From Lineus longissimus (lineage: Eukaryota; Nemertea; Pilidiophora; Heteronemertea; Lineidae): a stretch of DNA of 64,000 nt. Location of the stretch: the NCBI RefSeq assembly GCF_910592395.1, contig NC_088310.1:6641501-6705500 (forward strand), in the 5' to 3' direction. Each line of letters starts with the position of its first letter. The first letter of the stretch is position 1. Positions 24,177 to 35,648 of this stretch are shown here, in pieces. The position numbers and the translations under genes were made by a program. The notes under the pieces are model-generated. The model saw only the letters and a list, made by a program, of their open reading frames with translations, ran no database searches and was not told where the DNA came from.

Positions 24177-26786
24177 ATGGATAAAGAAGCGATTCCCCTT
24201 GTCAGGTTTGAATCAAATGACTCAACGCCGGACTCAGATACTCGCAGACTCCCCGAGGCAAGAACACGTAGGATTATAGTTGAACCTGTCTTTTTCCTCT
24301 TCTCTCTCGCCGTAGTTGGAGAAGCTCCCGTACTGGAGCAATACGTCTACTCAAGATTCAAACTAGATTCACCTTTATTTAATGAATCCATCAATAGGAA
24401 CAGTACCTTCTGTCAAACGAACCATTCTGATCCAGAGTTTATTGCCATGGAATCAGTTCAGAAGCAAACGTCACATTTTCAGATGGCCCTTAATCTCGTC
24501 TGCAGTTCGCTGGCCATGGTCACAACACTGGTGTACGGGACGTACTCAGATTCGGCTGGGCGGAAAGTCGTCCTGATTCTTTCCATTATGGCGCGGGCAA
24601 TTAAGTTTGTCTTCACCTCGTTTGTCATTGGTTTTAAGTTGCCCGTTCAGTGGCTTTTGCCGGGAGAAATCTTGGTGGGACTAGGCGGAGGCTATGCTAC
24701 CATGGTAATGGGTGTGAACTCGTATCTCTCCGAAACGACCGCAACGGACACGAGAACATTTCGGATGGCAGTCTTGGAAACGTGTTTAGCAGTTGCCGTG
24801 TCAATATCTGAACTAGGATTGGGATATTTCGTTGAGAAATTAGGTTTTCTGTACCCAACTTTAACATTATTGGGCATTTTAGTCATAGACTTAATCTATG
24901 TGTGGCTTTTTGTCCCCGAAACGAGGCCGAGTAGGAAGGTCCTTAGGTCACCAAGACAATCATTCATCGCGTTTTGTGCAGTGTACACGCAAAGAGAAGG
25001 AAAGCGACGCATCAAGTTGATGTTACTGAATATCATGACGCTGACCTTTCTAATGGGGTGCGGAGGTGCAAGTGTAGGGCTGCTGTTTATGATGAACACT
25101 CCCCTATGCTGGGGACCAGTCCAGATGGGTATCTACCTAGCGATAAGCTCCCTTGTGAGCCAGTTCGTCGGGTTGTTCGCTTTGAAGGTCTTCAAGAAGT
25201 TTGAAGTTTCGGAGATCACGGTAGCTGCAATCGGGACAGTCTCCGCTATCGTCGGGAACGTATTGCACGCTTGGGCGGCAACAACTTTCATTATGTACAC
25301 AGGTATGGCGTCTTAGCTTTTGTTCAAATTTCATTTTTGTTTGTTTGGTGTGAAGATTGAACAGTTCCACTTTAACGACAGCACATACGAGTGTGAAGTA
25401 AGCAGTTCAGTGGATTTTCACCTGTTCGTCATTACTCACTTATGACTCCTAGTTGTGTCAGTGTCGCATATATGCGCTGCGACGACATCCCAAACCCGTG
25501 TGAAGGGAAAATTATTCAACGGGATAACAGTCCTAGTCCATGGTTCATGTGTCATACAGAGATTTACAGCTAGAGAGACCTAGACCATAGTTTTCACGCA
25601 CTTGATTTAACGAGGTCTCCGGACTCAAAATTGACAGGTTAGTTGTGTAACACTGCCCGCCATACAGCTTATGATTTGTCCTTTCAGTCTTCTTTGTTGC
25701 CATGCTGATGGTACTGCCACTGCCCGTGATCAGATCTATCATCTCAAGACAGGTCAAGCCAGAAGAACAAGGTACTATTCTCAAGAATACCGTATTCGTG
25801 AACATCGGAAATGCCGCAAACCAAAAGAGCGGGAATGGGTAAATTGGTCGTAGTCTCGAAAAAATGTCACAACCTGTACTCGGAGACCGAATGTCGCATC
25901 CGAACATCTCCACTAGTTCCCGGCTCCAATTCCATATCCTGATCACCACCAACTGTACACTCCGGACGCAGTGGACCGGCCTCACCCTAACCATCATGAG
26001 GGAGATTCACAGTAACAGTATCCATCCAGAAAGCCGGGTTGGCTCTTGGCCGACTTTACGGTATTCAACAACTGCTGTAAATCGGGGGTGTCTCCTTTTG
26101 TCGCATGGCCAAGACTGTGTCTCATCAGGGGAGACGGGCATGAACAACCAACTAGCCGCCACAATCGGACCTTCGGACAGATTATCATTCTTACTAACTC
26201 GTTTCTTGTAATTTCAGGCACGGTATTCGCAGGGGTGGCCAGTATCCAATCACTCAGTTCCTTGATGGTCGGAGGCATCTTCATGTACATTTACAAGAAC
26301 ACCCTTGTCTTCATGCCGGGATTTGTCTTCATAGTATCAGCTCTGTTCGGTGTTATCACAATCGCTCTAATCCTGTAAGTACGCCATGGCACAGTGAAGT
26401 GAAACCTCGGAATCTTTCTTGGACACTCCTGGAACAAACCACCGCTGAATACGTCACGACTCGAGTGCTTGCGATTCGCATTTATGATACTTCAAAACGT
26501 AACTGGTACGACGGTGTAGCAATTTGTGGTGGATATCGTGATTGTGTTAATTTACTTACTGATAACTCTAAACTGATGGTTCATACTGTTTATAGATGTT
26601 TATATAGGCAAAATAGAATTGTTGTGGATCAGCGTCTTGCTAAGAACCATGGAGTTGAAGGTGAACACGAGAATGTCCATTTAGTTATTAACATTATTTT
26701 GCAGGACCTACATTTATGTCTGTCGTTTAGCGGATGAAATGGATGAGAGAAAACCACTGCAACATGACTGGACAAACTGTAGCTAG
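24177..26786 (+). CDS. SLC46-family (proton-coupled folate transporter-like) MFS transporter
   Basis: Four exons (24177-25302, 25688-25771, 26218-26374, 26705-26786) join in frame to 482 residues, the usual SLC46 size plus a short tail. The protein is a 12-helix membrane transporter. A cytoplasmic N-terminus of about 35 residues precedes TM1. The first extracellular loop has sequons at Asn69, Asn75 and Asn82, as in PCFT/SLC46 proteins. The MFS loop 2-3 motif appears as GTYSDSAGRK. TM-rich segments follow, with a basic central loop (TQREGKRRIK), and the second exon encodes RSIISRQVKPEEQG, a characteristic late-MFS segment of this family. Start context is gacaatATGG. SLC46 members carry folates, haem or lysosomal small molecules; which one applies here cannot be told from sequence alone. 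Confidence 0.9.
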
Positions 26787-26895
26787 ATGAGAAGGGGTGG
26801 ACATGGCCATCGAACGAATGCAGTCACAACACCTTGCTCGGCCTCACATTAAAGCCCTCATCATTGGTGTACATAACGTGTATTTTATTTTGACC

Positions 26896-26901
26896 AATAA
26901 A
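26896..26901 (+). terminator. poly(A) signal AATAAA for the SLC46-like gene
   Basis: AATAAA in gaccaataaagattt, 110 bp after the TAG at 26784-26786. Position and context make it the likely end of that transcript. Confidence 0.6.
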
Positions 26902-27830
26902 GATTTGAAATCAAACTCTTGTTGTGTTGGCTCCATCGGTATATCAGTAATTGATAGCACTGTGTGCCCATTAGACTGTTCCTTGCCTGTAATCAGATTG
27001 TAACAAATGTCCAACGACAAATACGTGATGATGTGAAAATTAGCTGGCTAACAGGACAGGGCTCACAATTAGTTTGGAAAGGGAACAAGAGGCCATTCAA
27101 AAACAGTTTCATGCCCTCAAGTTTGTATTCAAATAACATGTAGTATTGACAACAAACATGTCTTTTCGGGCTAAATAGTCTCAAAATAAGGAACTGAATG
27201 GAGTGCTGTAAACTCAGCCAAGAACCGTCTCATCGTTCTGGACGAGGAGGTCACATCGCCTCAACGGCGCTTGACCGTATTCAGAGTAGTGGAAATACAT
27301 GTATAACAGTCAGTGATGAAGTCCTCTCTTCAGTTCAACGTGTCCTCAGAAGTTGGGTTTATATCAGAGATAATTTAGTGGCGGCAGTGCGTTTGTCCCG
27401 ACGATGGAACCTAGGCTGCGGCCTACGTGGAATCAGTCAAATTGCATATTTGTGAACGCCAACAACGTAAAACCTTTCTGCTAAAATTTAGATTGTGCAG
27501 TGCATAAAACATGATTAATCACCGTGAAATCATTGAGAAGTTAATCTCATAGTACTAAGATGCTTTAAAGTCACAGCTGTCGATAAAATTGTATGTAATA
27601 TATTGCGATTTATTTATACGATATCCCAGTAATCACTGCTTGAAGTGCCTTTTTCAGCAGCTGTCAATGACTGTTTACAGGGTTGCCCAAAAAAACCTTA
27701 AGGCATTTTCTTTGCAGCTGTAGACATGACCTATGTTGATTGCGCGCGGGTCCTATCGCAACTTTTCTAAGATACCAACAAAAGACCCCCTACATATATA
27801 TACTGTGGGGTGCAGCATAGCACCCTGAAT

Positions 27831-27878
27831 GTACTCATGGAGGTATAAATAAGATATATTTATACCTCCATGATGTAC
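27831..27878. repeat. hairpin with 16-bp perfect stem
   Basis: CATGGAGGTATAAATA (27836-27851) pairs perfectly with 27857-27872 around a 5-nt loop. After a small bulge the pairing continues through GTAC on both sides. No similar sequence seen elsewhere in the window. Confidence 0.85.
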
Positions 27879-28538
27879 TGTAGAAAAAGTTTGTGATAAA
27901 ATGATATTGGGATGCAAAGGCAAAGCCTAGCCTAAGTAGGCAAAGATTCAGAATAGAAACTTCATTCATCATCTTGATCTACCAATATTGATATGGTGCA
28001 TAACTGCAAATTACCGACCAACTGTAATATATGATGAAACACCCAATAATGAAATTAAGTTGTGGATAGTGTTGACCAATTCTGCATTTGAAATTTACAA
28101 CATCGATTGATATTAATGATAATGCCTAATGTAATGGATATTTTGTAACATATATTGCCATACACAGGCCTATACAATGTAAGAAAAAAAACAATGGAGG
28201 CCTGTTATGCTGTGTAAAAATCCTGGCTTCACCCCATAGAGGTCAAGCATGACATGAACAATGATATGATAAGATGTCCTTGGGATAATTTAGAACCCAC
28301 CTGACAATTTTTTATCTCAAGAGTGATAACAGTTAATTATCCTTGATATATACATGCACATGTAATTTGAACTCCATTTCTCTATGCCAATCAATCATGA
28401 GTGATTTCAAAACCCTAAAACATCCAAGAGGTTGATGATTTCTACGCTTGACGATAAGTCGTCTGTGTTAACAAACATGACCAATATTCCTTGCATTTTC
28501 CAGTATCCTATATCTACTGGCCATACTTGATTGGAACG

Positions 28539-30809
28539 ATGTCCTCGGGGGTGTTCAATGATTACATTGCAGGAGCACTAGGAGGTAAGGCCAATAATTT
28601 CTGCAGATATTGAGATATTTCAATAACAATTTCATTAGAATACACGAAGTATAGTCTTTCCTCTCCCTTTTGGTTTTTTTAAAGTGACGATTTTTTTGGG
28701 TGCCACTTTGGGTATTTGGGGGGGGGGGGGGGGGAAGGGGGCATTTGGGTTAATCAGCTTAAGAGCCAGTCTTCAACAAGGGAGAGGATTCTGTCACTAG
28801 TTAGTGTCTACTTGGATGTGGTCAATTGCATCAATAATCGATGCAACGATATTCAGTCTGACACTGTGCTGGATAACATTGATGCCAAATCCAGTGATAT
28901 GCCCAGTTACACTCCCAAAAATGATTGGGGTCTGTTTTGTATTGCAGGTTGTGCTGGTCTTATAGCAGGGCATCCATTTGATACAATTAAGGTAAGGAAC
29001 GATTTTTAACTGCACTGCTCCAGTGACTTCATTGTGATTAAAAACCAAATGACAATTAACATGGAGTTGATGGAATAGCAATTAATCTCATTTTATTTTA
29101 TCTTTTTATCTAAAGCTTGAGATTCATTTACTACACTTTAAATCTAACTCTCACTCAAGAGCTAAACAAACATAAAACCATAATGAATTGATAGTCGAAG
29201 AAATTGTGACTAAATATCACTAAAGGTCACTTGAAACAACTATTCATTCTCCATTGTAGGTCCAGCTTCAGACACAGAATCATGAAGGACTGGTGTCTTG
29301 CTTCAAGAAAATCTCTTCATCAAACCTGGTCAGTTTTTTTCTCAAAACTCATGTTCTACTTTACATTTAGCTGTAACTGAGAAAAGGCCAGGATGATTAG
29401 ACTCGCAACAATATACCAGGGCAAATGCCTTGGTGCCTTTGTTTTCTCCCCCAACTGCAACTACATCTTTTACCAATTAGAATTTAAAGTAGGCACAATG
29501 TGGTCAATGCCCAGGATTACTGGGAGAAGACAAAACAAAAAGACCGGTTCAAAAGTTGAAAATTTGCTAAACACATTTTTGTGCTGCTTCCTTGCACTTG
29601 CCTCTACCAGTATTGCAAGGTTTCCTGAATTAAATTTTTGGATTTTGATGGAGCTGCCGATATTTATTACCTTACCCACCCTACCTTCTCCTCTTTGTGA
29701 TTCCAGAGCTCAGGATTCTTCCGTGGTTTAGCGTTCCCTCTTTGGTCATATGGTTTCCTCAATGCAGTATTCTTCGGTGTCTATGGCAACACGCTACGTT
29801 GGTTAACAGAGGGAAAGGATGTCGAGAAAAACAAGCGTTATTTCGATATTTACATGGCTGGAGCTATTGCTGGGGCTGCACAAGTCATCCCGGCATGTCC
29901 ATTAGAGGTCATCAAGGTCACGCTGCAATCGCAGATCAAAACAGGTAGGGTTAACTCACTTCTGGGAGGAATTTCCTTTGATATTGATTGAATCATACGG
30001 AATTCGTTCCACAGAGAGATATGCCTTCTGAAGACACTTTTAGAATAGGATACATTGTATTTATTTTTGTCTTGAAGGTCACCCTGAAAGTGTTTTTGTG
30101 ACCATTAAAATCAATGTCAAGGAATATGACTGAAAACTTTAAAAGTGACAGTCACTCTCTTCTATCCAAACCCATGTAAAGCATGTGGTTCCTACTGTTC
30201 CACTGTTATAACCTTAACTGTTATGTAAACTAGCTGCTGAAGTAATCAAATGCAAAGTTGAAAAAATCATGTCTTGTTTAACTGAATGTGTATCTTATAT
30301 ATTTTCCAGCATCAACTACAAAGGGAGAATACTACAAGGGACCATGGCACTGCCTCAAGGCATCTGGCATGAGGGGCTGCTATCGGGGCTTCTCTGGACA
30401 ATGCCTTCGTGATATACCATCATTTGGCACCTATATCGTAGTTTACGAGTGGATGCATGATTGGATTAGTGAACAGTCTTGGGCTGATAGCCGAGGTATT
30501 GTAGCAGGCCTGTTCGGTGGTGGCATCAGTGGCATAATCAGTTGGGGCTGTATCATACCCCTCGACTGTATAAAAAGCAGACTTCAGAGTGACACTACAA
30601 ACAAGTACAATGGTGTTATCGACTGTGCTATTAAAAGCTACAAAAGTGATGGATTACGTTGTTTCTTTAGAGGCAGTGCTGCAGTCAGTTTGAGGGCCTT
30701 TCCTGTGAATGCAATAACTTTCTTTGTTTATCGCGAGACTTTAAATGAATTAAACAAACTTGATTCACGGAGTGAAGTGATTTGTGGGCAAATCGTTAGT
30801 GATAGCTGA
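28539..30809 (+). CDS. mitochondrial carrier, SLC25A45/47/48 clade, copy 1
   Basis: Inner-membrane solute carrier. Five coding exons (28539-28584, 28948-28991, 29260-29328, 29707-29944, 30310-30809) give 298 residues, standard for SLC25. The three carrier repeats show PX[DE]XX[KR] signatures: HPFDTIK (about 24-30), CPLEVIK (117-123) and IPLDCIK (215-221). The C-terminal RAFPVNAITFFVYRE resembles human SLC25A45 most. SLC25A48 is reported as a choline carrier and SLC25A45 has been linked to methylated amino acid uptake; the substrate here is not established. Phase-identical introns are shared with the neighbour at 32493-34839, so this is a tandem duplicate. Relative to that copy and human SLC25A45 as I recall it, about four residues (IFKE-like) are missing after HCLK. 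The 5' UTR is spliced (acceptor at 28503). Confidence 0.92.
28718..28734 (+). repeat. 17-nt G homopolymer in intron 1 of SLC25 copy 1
   Basis: Uninterrupted G-run followed by aaggggg, within the first coding intron. Potential G-quadruplex former and a possible assembly-error spot. Confidence 0.8.
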
Positions 30810-32492
30810 TGATAAATGCCTATCTCATTCGCACTTCATCTGTAAACTTTATTACTTTCACATGGACCTGGTGATGTAGGGTTTTTTTTCTTCACACATG
30901 ATGAAACTTTGAAAAGAAACTCATCAAGAAACACTCAAGTAAAAGCATGAGCCTTGAATGGCCCAGTCAGAAAGCTCATGCAGAATAGGCTTTGAGCAGA
31001 TGACACTAGATATCATCTCACCACTGGTGTATGTAATCTTTATACCTGTGAATGGACGGCAAGCCCTTTCCCCATGGATTGGATCTTCTTTTACATGTGC
31101 ATGTATATAGTTTTACAAAATATTGTATGCCATGAATTGGTAATCAATAAAATAAAATATTTGACAAACAAGTTCTGCTTGCATTTAATATAAAAAAAAT
31201 TACCTAAAAGAGTTACCTATAAGGCAGTGTTTACTGTGTGCACTGGAGCATGATTTGCATGTGCTGTGCACTTTATAATGGTGTATTATTATTCATTATT
31301 CATTATCATTGCCTTTATAAAATTGTGTTACGCGAGTCCTCAAATATTAGTCCCAACCCATGCTGTTTCATCAGTGCAGTCCGAGTGGTAACCCATTACA
31401 CCTGCCTAATGGTCCAATACCTTTCCCCCTGCAAGACAACTCTAACTGATAAGAAGAATAGGGATTTTGACACATCTTCCCGGGTACCAGGGTACATATA
31501 TTTATGAAGATTTTTCTAAAAATTTTCTGAATAATTGAAGCTTCTTCACCCAGACCAGAACCTTTAGATTTGTCCTCGGACAACTTGGTCATTGACAATT
31601 CACCCTCTCGGACCATTCTTTGAATTGTTGGATGAATTATTGTCTTGTGGAGGATTCTCTTTAAATGATTGTATTTATTTTGCTCCTCTCCATGATGGTC
31701 TTAAACTAGAGGTCAGAACAGATGTGATCAATATCAGACACAACAATTACAGAGACATCTTTTTGTCAGATATCGTAGTGATTATTATCGCACGTTGCAG
31801 TTATTTAGATCGCTTGTTTGCAGGTTGATTAATCATAATAGGTGAAGCTGCTGTGATGGGGTTCACAGCAGGCCTGTCATAGAGTCAGGTGTGCTTATTG
31901 TCGTGCACCAAATGTTTACAAGTTTCAATGCAAATTTATGCAACGTGAAAATTATGCAACATACATGGTAATTTGGGCCATCTGGACTTAAAACGAGGGA
32001 GAAGAATATCAATTTTGATAGTTAATGTTCAAACGTTTGGTCCGTATGTTTTGGGCAGTGGAGATTGAACTACTGATAGGATTTTTATTGAAATTTTGTT
32101 TTTATTGCTCTTAGTTTTGTGCAAGGAAACTGAGGATTGTTTCATTTTAGTTACCACGGTAGGTAATTTTTAAACGTATCTATGCACACTGACGCAGTGC
32201 ATCAACTTTGTACATTTTCCGCCCTGCATGATTTATCTCAAACAATTTGGATGAAATGTTCAGGTTGTTATTTTTTGTGTACATTCATGCTTGGAGAAGG
32301 AGCAAGGAGTCCATATAACCGACCGCCATCACAAATGAAAACAGTCATTTCAGCATATCAGGAAGGACTGTTCAGGAATGCATCTAGAAATGTACATAAA
32401 TGTTATACCAGAATCGGGAAAAAGGAAAATGACATGAGATTTTCATTTCAGGATCCCGTTTTGACCAGAGTTCTCCTGGACGGATTGAAACC
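30810..32492 (+). other. spacer between the two SLC25 genes
   Basis: Starts with the 3' UTR of copy 1, ending near AATAAA at 31146-31156 (two overlapping signals). The rest is AT-rich, with no recognisable coding exon. It should contain the promoter and non-coding first exon of copy 2, whose 5' UTR acceptor (tttcatttcag) ends at 32451. Confidence 0.5.
31146..31156 (+). terminator. overlapping poly(A) signals for SLC25 copy 1
   Basis: AATAAAATAAA, about 340 bp after the TGA at 30807-30809. Confidence 0.6.
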
Positions 32493-34839
32493 ATGCCGTC
32501 AGAGTTACTCAATGATTACATCGCAGGAGCCTTAGGCGGTAAGACCTAAAGTTACTGTATCATAAATCCTCGCTGAACAGACAGCCACACAGATTCCCAT
32601 CAGCCTCAGCCTAAAGGCACGGGTACCAGTGAATGGAGAATCATTCTGGAGGATAAATGAGACAAAGATATAACGATTTGGTCCATTAGCTTGTGCTCCA
32701 GAGCTAATCTTATGAAACATGTCTAAATAATTTGAGCCAAAATTAGAGCTGACAATGGAGCTCTGGAACTAAAACTCCCAAATTGAAATGCGATATCTAA
32801 TGGTATCATTTTTCTTCTAGAAAGATTCTTCATCTACTGGTGCTAGTGTTTTGACTCTCTGGGTCATGAAAGTATGGTCGTTCATTTTTTTGCACCACCC
32901 CGTACTGACTTGGCTTGTTTGTTTCTTTTGAGGGAATAAAGCTATAAGAATTTGGCAAGAACCATCAATCACGTCAACTGAGAGTGATGTCAGTAGTCAA
33001 GAGCAGACGGATACTTGTCGCCATATGATAACATAATAATATAGGAATAAACAGTAAAATCAACATATCCTCAGTTGGAGGCCCTGCAAACTTATTTGCA
33101 TGTAACACTTTTTATATGGAAAAAATTTATGACTCCAGGTTGTGCTGGCCTAATAATTGGGCATCCTTTTGATACAATTAAGGTAGGCAAATACTTGGTT
33201 TGATTCTACATATTGTGGCAATAAATCTTTCATCTCAATTGCCATCTGCCATCTGAGCAAAGGGTTTGCAGTCCCAAGTACTTGGCGTTAATTGGGGTAC
33301 ATTTCATTGGGCTAATGAGCAATCAGTCAAACCAGGGCTTGCGTGTTGTTTTGTCAGAGATGAATTTGATCAAGATTTCTTTTTAGGTCCAGCAACAGAC
33401 ACAGAGTCACCATGGCATGGTGTCCTGCTTCAAGAAGATCAGTTCGTCAAACCTAGTGAGTTTCAGTATTAATCAAGTTCAAAATATAAGATTAGTGCAA
33501 AAGCCTATTTGATGGGATTCAAAAAATTATTTGTATTTACAAGTACACATATGTACTGAAATGAAGACAAACGGCCTCACTCTCATTTAGCAATTTCAAT
33601 TAGAATTACTAAAACAGCTTGCGATTTCAAACTTGATTTAGATTTATCAAACTCGATTTATGTTTTGAGGTGTTTTATTTTGCACAAATTTTGCTGGACG
33701 CAAAAATTGGGTACGTTCAGAAGCTCAGTTCAACCAGTATATTACTACATTGCATGTACACTTGCATTTTCCTTTCCAGGGAAAAGGCTTCTATAGAGGA
33801 CTGACTTTCCCTCTTCTGTCATCCAGCTTCATCAATTCAATATTCTTCGGAGTCTACGGGAACACGCTGAATTGGTTAAAACAAGGGAATCATGAGAAAA
33901 AGGACACGAGGCATTATTTCGATGTTTTTGTAGCCGGAGCTGTCGCCGGTGCAGCAACTGTCATCCCCGCATGTCCGATTGAGGTCGTCAAGGTCATGCT
34001 ACAGTCACAGATTAAATCAGGTACGGGAAGTAGCTGGTGCTGGTCAACTACTTCACTACGGGACGTTCCGAAACGTTATACGGTTGACTACTGCTTTCTA
34101 CAGCGTCATTTGCGGCAATGACCAGTGCTGTGCAATGTATCATGTATTGTTGTTGAGACAGACATACAGAAGTTTCAAGCCTACATACCTAGTTTCAGCA
34201 AAGTTGCATGCGTAATAGCAGCACTATACACGGCATTGTAACTGCATCTCTATTTTCTTGACCCACAATTAATTACAAACAACGTTTCCTTTTAAAGTGA
34301 ACACACTTTAAATGAACTTCTCTTTTCCAGTTTCGAAACCAAATGAGAAATACTACAGGGGACCATGGCATTGCCTGAAATCGATATTCAAGGAGTCGGG
34401 TATTAGGGGCTGCTACAGGGGTCTATCTGTACATTTCCATCGTGATTTTTTACCATTTGGAGTCTACATGATATCATACGAGTGGCTGCACGATCGCATC
34501 AGTGAACAGGCCTGGGCAGATGAGAGAGGTGTCGCCGCTGGCCTCATTGCGGGTGGAATCGCTGGAGTCATTATTTGGGGTTGTGGCATTCCTGTGGACT
34601 ATGTCAAAAGCAGACTGCAGAGTGACACTTCAAAGAAATACAAAGGAACTGTTGACTGTGTTGTCAAAAGTTACAAAAGTGGAGGTATACGTACTTTCTT
34701 TAAAGGTGGTGCTGTGGTGTGTTTGAGGGCATTCCCAGTCAATGCTGTTACTTTCTTCGTTTATCGTGAGATTTTGAATGAACTGAACAAAGTCAATCCT
34801 GGAGTGGTATTGGGATGTGAAACTGTTGGCAATGTTTGA
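32493..34839 (+). CDS. mitochondrial carrier, SLC25A45/47/48 clade, copy 2
   Basis: Five coding exons (32493-32538, 33139-33182, 33387-33455, 33780-34020, 34331-34839) encode 302 residues. Carrier signatures are HPFDTIK (about 24-30), CPIEVVK (118-124) and IPVDYVK (220-226). The glycine-rich helices, WHCLKSIFKESGIRGCYRG and RAFPVNAVTFFVYRE all fit the SLC25A45/47/48 clade. Intron positions and phases equal those of the gene at 28539-30809, and the proteins are alignable end to end, so the pair arose by tandem duplication. Unlike copy 1 it keeps the full-length matrix segment after HCLK, so it is probably the more conventional copy. Its 5' UTR is also spliced just upstream of ATG, as in copy 1. 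Confidence 0.92.
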
Positions 34840-35237
34840 TCAAGCGCTGAGGAGATTTCCATCATTGCGTGCCAGTGACAACCGCCGTCGTATCAGCGAA
34901 AATTGACTTGACACTTCTCATCTGGCGCTGTCTGTAGTGACGGCATACCTATAAGCGGGACTACCATCAGCATTGATGAGGAAGTGTCACTTCAGGGATC
35001 AATGCATTTCATACTGATACACAATATGGGAGGAATTTTTGTGAATCACAAGAATCATATATGAAAATTTGACGGGTTCCAGCCTCTTTTCTCCATTTGC
35101 GTGCCACTTGTGTCGATACTTTTGCATAATAAGACAACTGATATACCGTTATCAGGGGGCATAGACAGAGTTGAGAATAACTCCTTGTCAAAAAGCAAAT
35201 ATAATTGTACATGTATGTTCTGTTCTGTTTTGGAGTA

Positions 35238-35243
35238 TTTATT
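35238..35243 (-). terminator. candidate poly(A) signal for GALNT7-like A
   Basis: tttatt on the + strand is AATAAA on the minus strand, about 410 bp after the stop of GALNT7-like A. Confidence 0.45.
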
Positions 35244-35269
35244 GACACATGAATCACTACGGATACCGA

Positions 35270-35275
35270 AATAAA
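35270..35275 (+). terminator. candidate poly(A) signal for SLC25 copy 2
   Basis: AATAAA in ccgaaataaacag, about 430 bp after the TGA ending at 34839. Confidence 0.5.
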
Positions 35276-35565
35276 CAGACTCGTAAATGTAACACGCATT
35301 GACTTATTGTGTTAACAGTATGTTGAAGAAACACAATTGTTCACAAGCTCATGTATATTGAGTTTACATTGCCAAAAATAATACTTTTACAAAGTAAACC
35401 AATATGTAGACACAGTACAGGTCAGTCCTGTTGAATAGGCTCTGCAGCTGCCAAAAAAATTGTTCATCAGATCAGGCATTACTGAAATCTGCAGAATTGC
35501 AAACTCTGTATTACAAAATCCAGCTGGACAAAGCTTCACTAAAAGTCAACGCCTTTCCAGATATA

Positions 35566-35599
35566 CAGTGGAACCTCCCTTAGCGGAGAGGTTCTACTG
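35566..35599. mobile_element. minimal pogo/Tigger-like terminal repeat pair
   Basis: CAGTGGAACCTC at the left and GAGGTTCTACTG at the right are inverted copies with one mismatch, separated by ten bases and flanked by TA on both sides. The ends resemble those of the candidate MITE at 14959-15027. Probably a severely deleted element. Confidence 0.4.
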
Positions 35600-35648
35600 T
35601 ATTCCCTTGCCTAAACTGTTGTCCATGTGAATTGAGATTGATTTGGGC

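Larger units (their letters stand above)
26787..28538. other. intergenic region between SLC46-like gene and first SLC25 gene
   Basis: Begins with the SLC46-like 3' UTR (AATAAA at 26896-26901). The remainder is AT-rich and without recognisable coding exons. It holds a strong hairpin at 27831-27878. The acceptor of a 5' UTR exon for the first carrier gene (ttttccag, ending 28503) lies just before its ATG. Confidence 0.5.
34840..35648. other. convergent intergenic region (SLC25 copy 2 / GALNT7-like A)
   Basis: Holds both 3' UTRs. A + strand AATAAA lies at 35270-35275 and a minus-strand AATAAA at 35238-35243, so the two transcripts probably overlap at their ends. A 34-bp pogo/Tigger-like terminus pair sits at 35566-35599, in the 3' UTR of the minus-strand gene. 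No further gene seen. Confidence 0.5.

Noticed and set aside
25545-25997. 150-codon minus-strand frame opposite SLC46-like exon 2
   Set aside because: It overlaps a well-supported exon on the other strand and has no domain.
32182-32535. 117-codon + strand frame before SLC25 copy 2
   Set aside because: It runs through the acceptor and 5' UTR of the carrier gene in a different frame; no domain.
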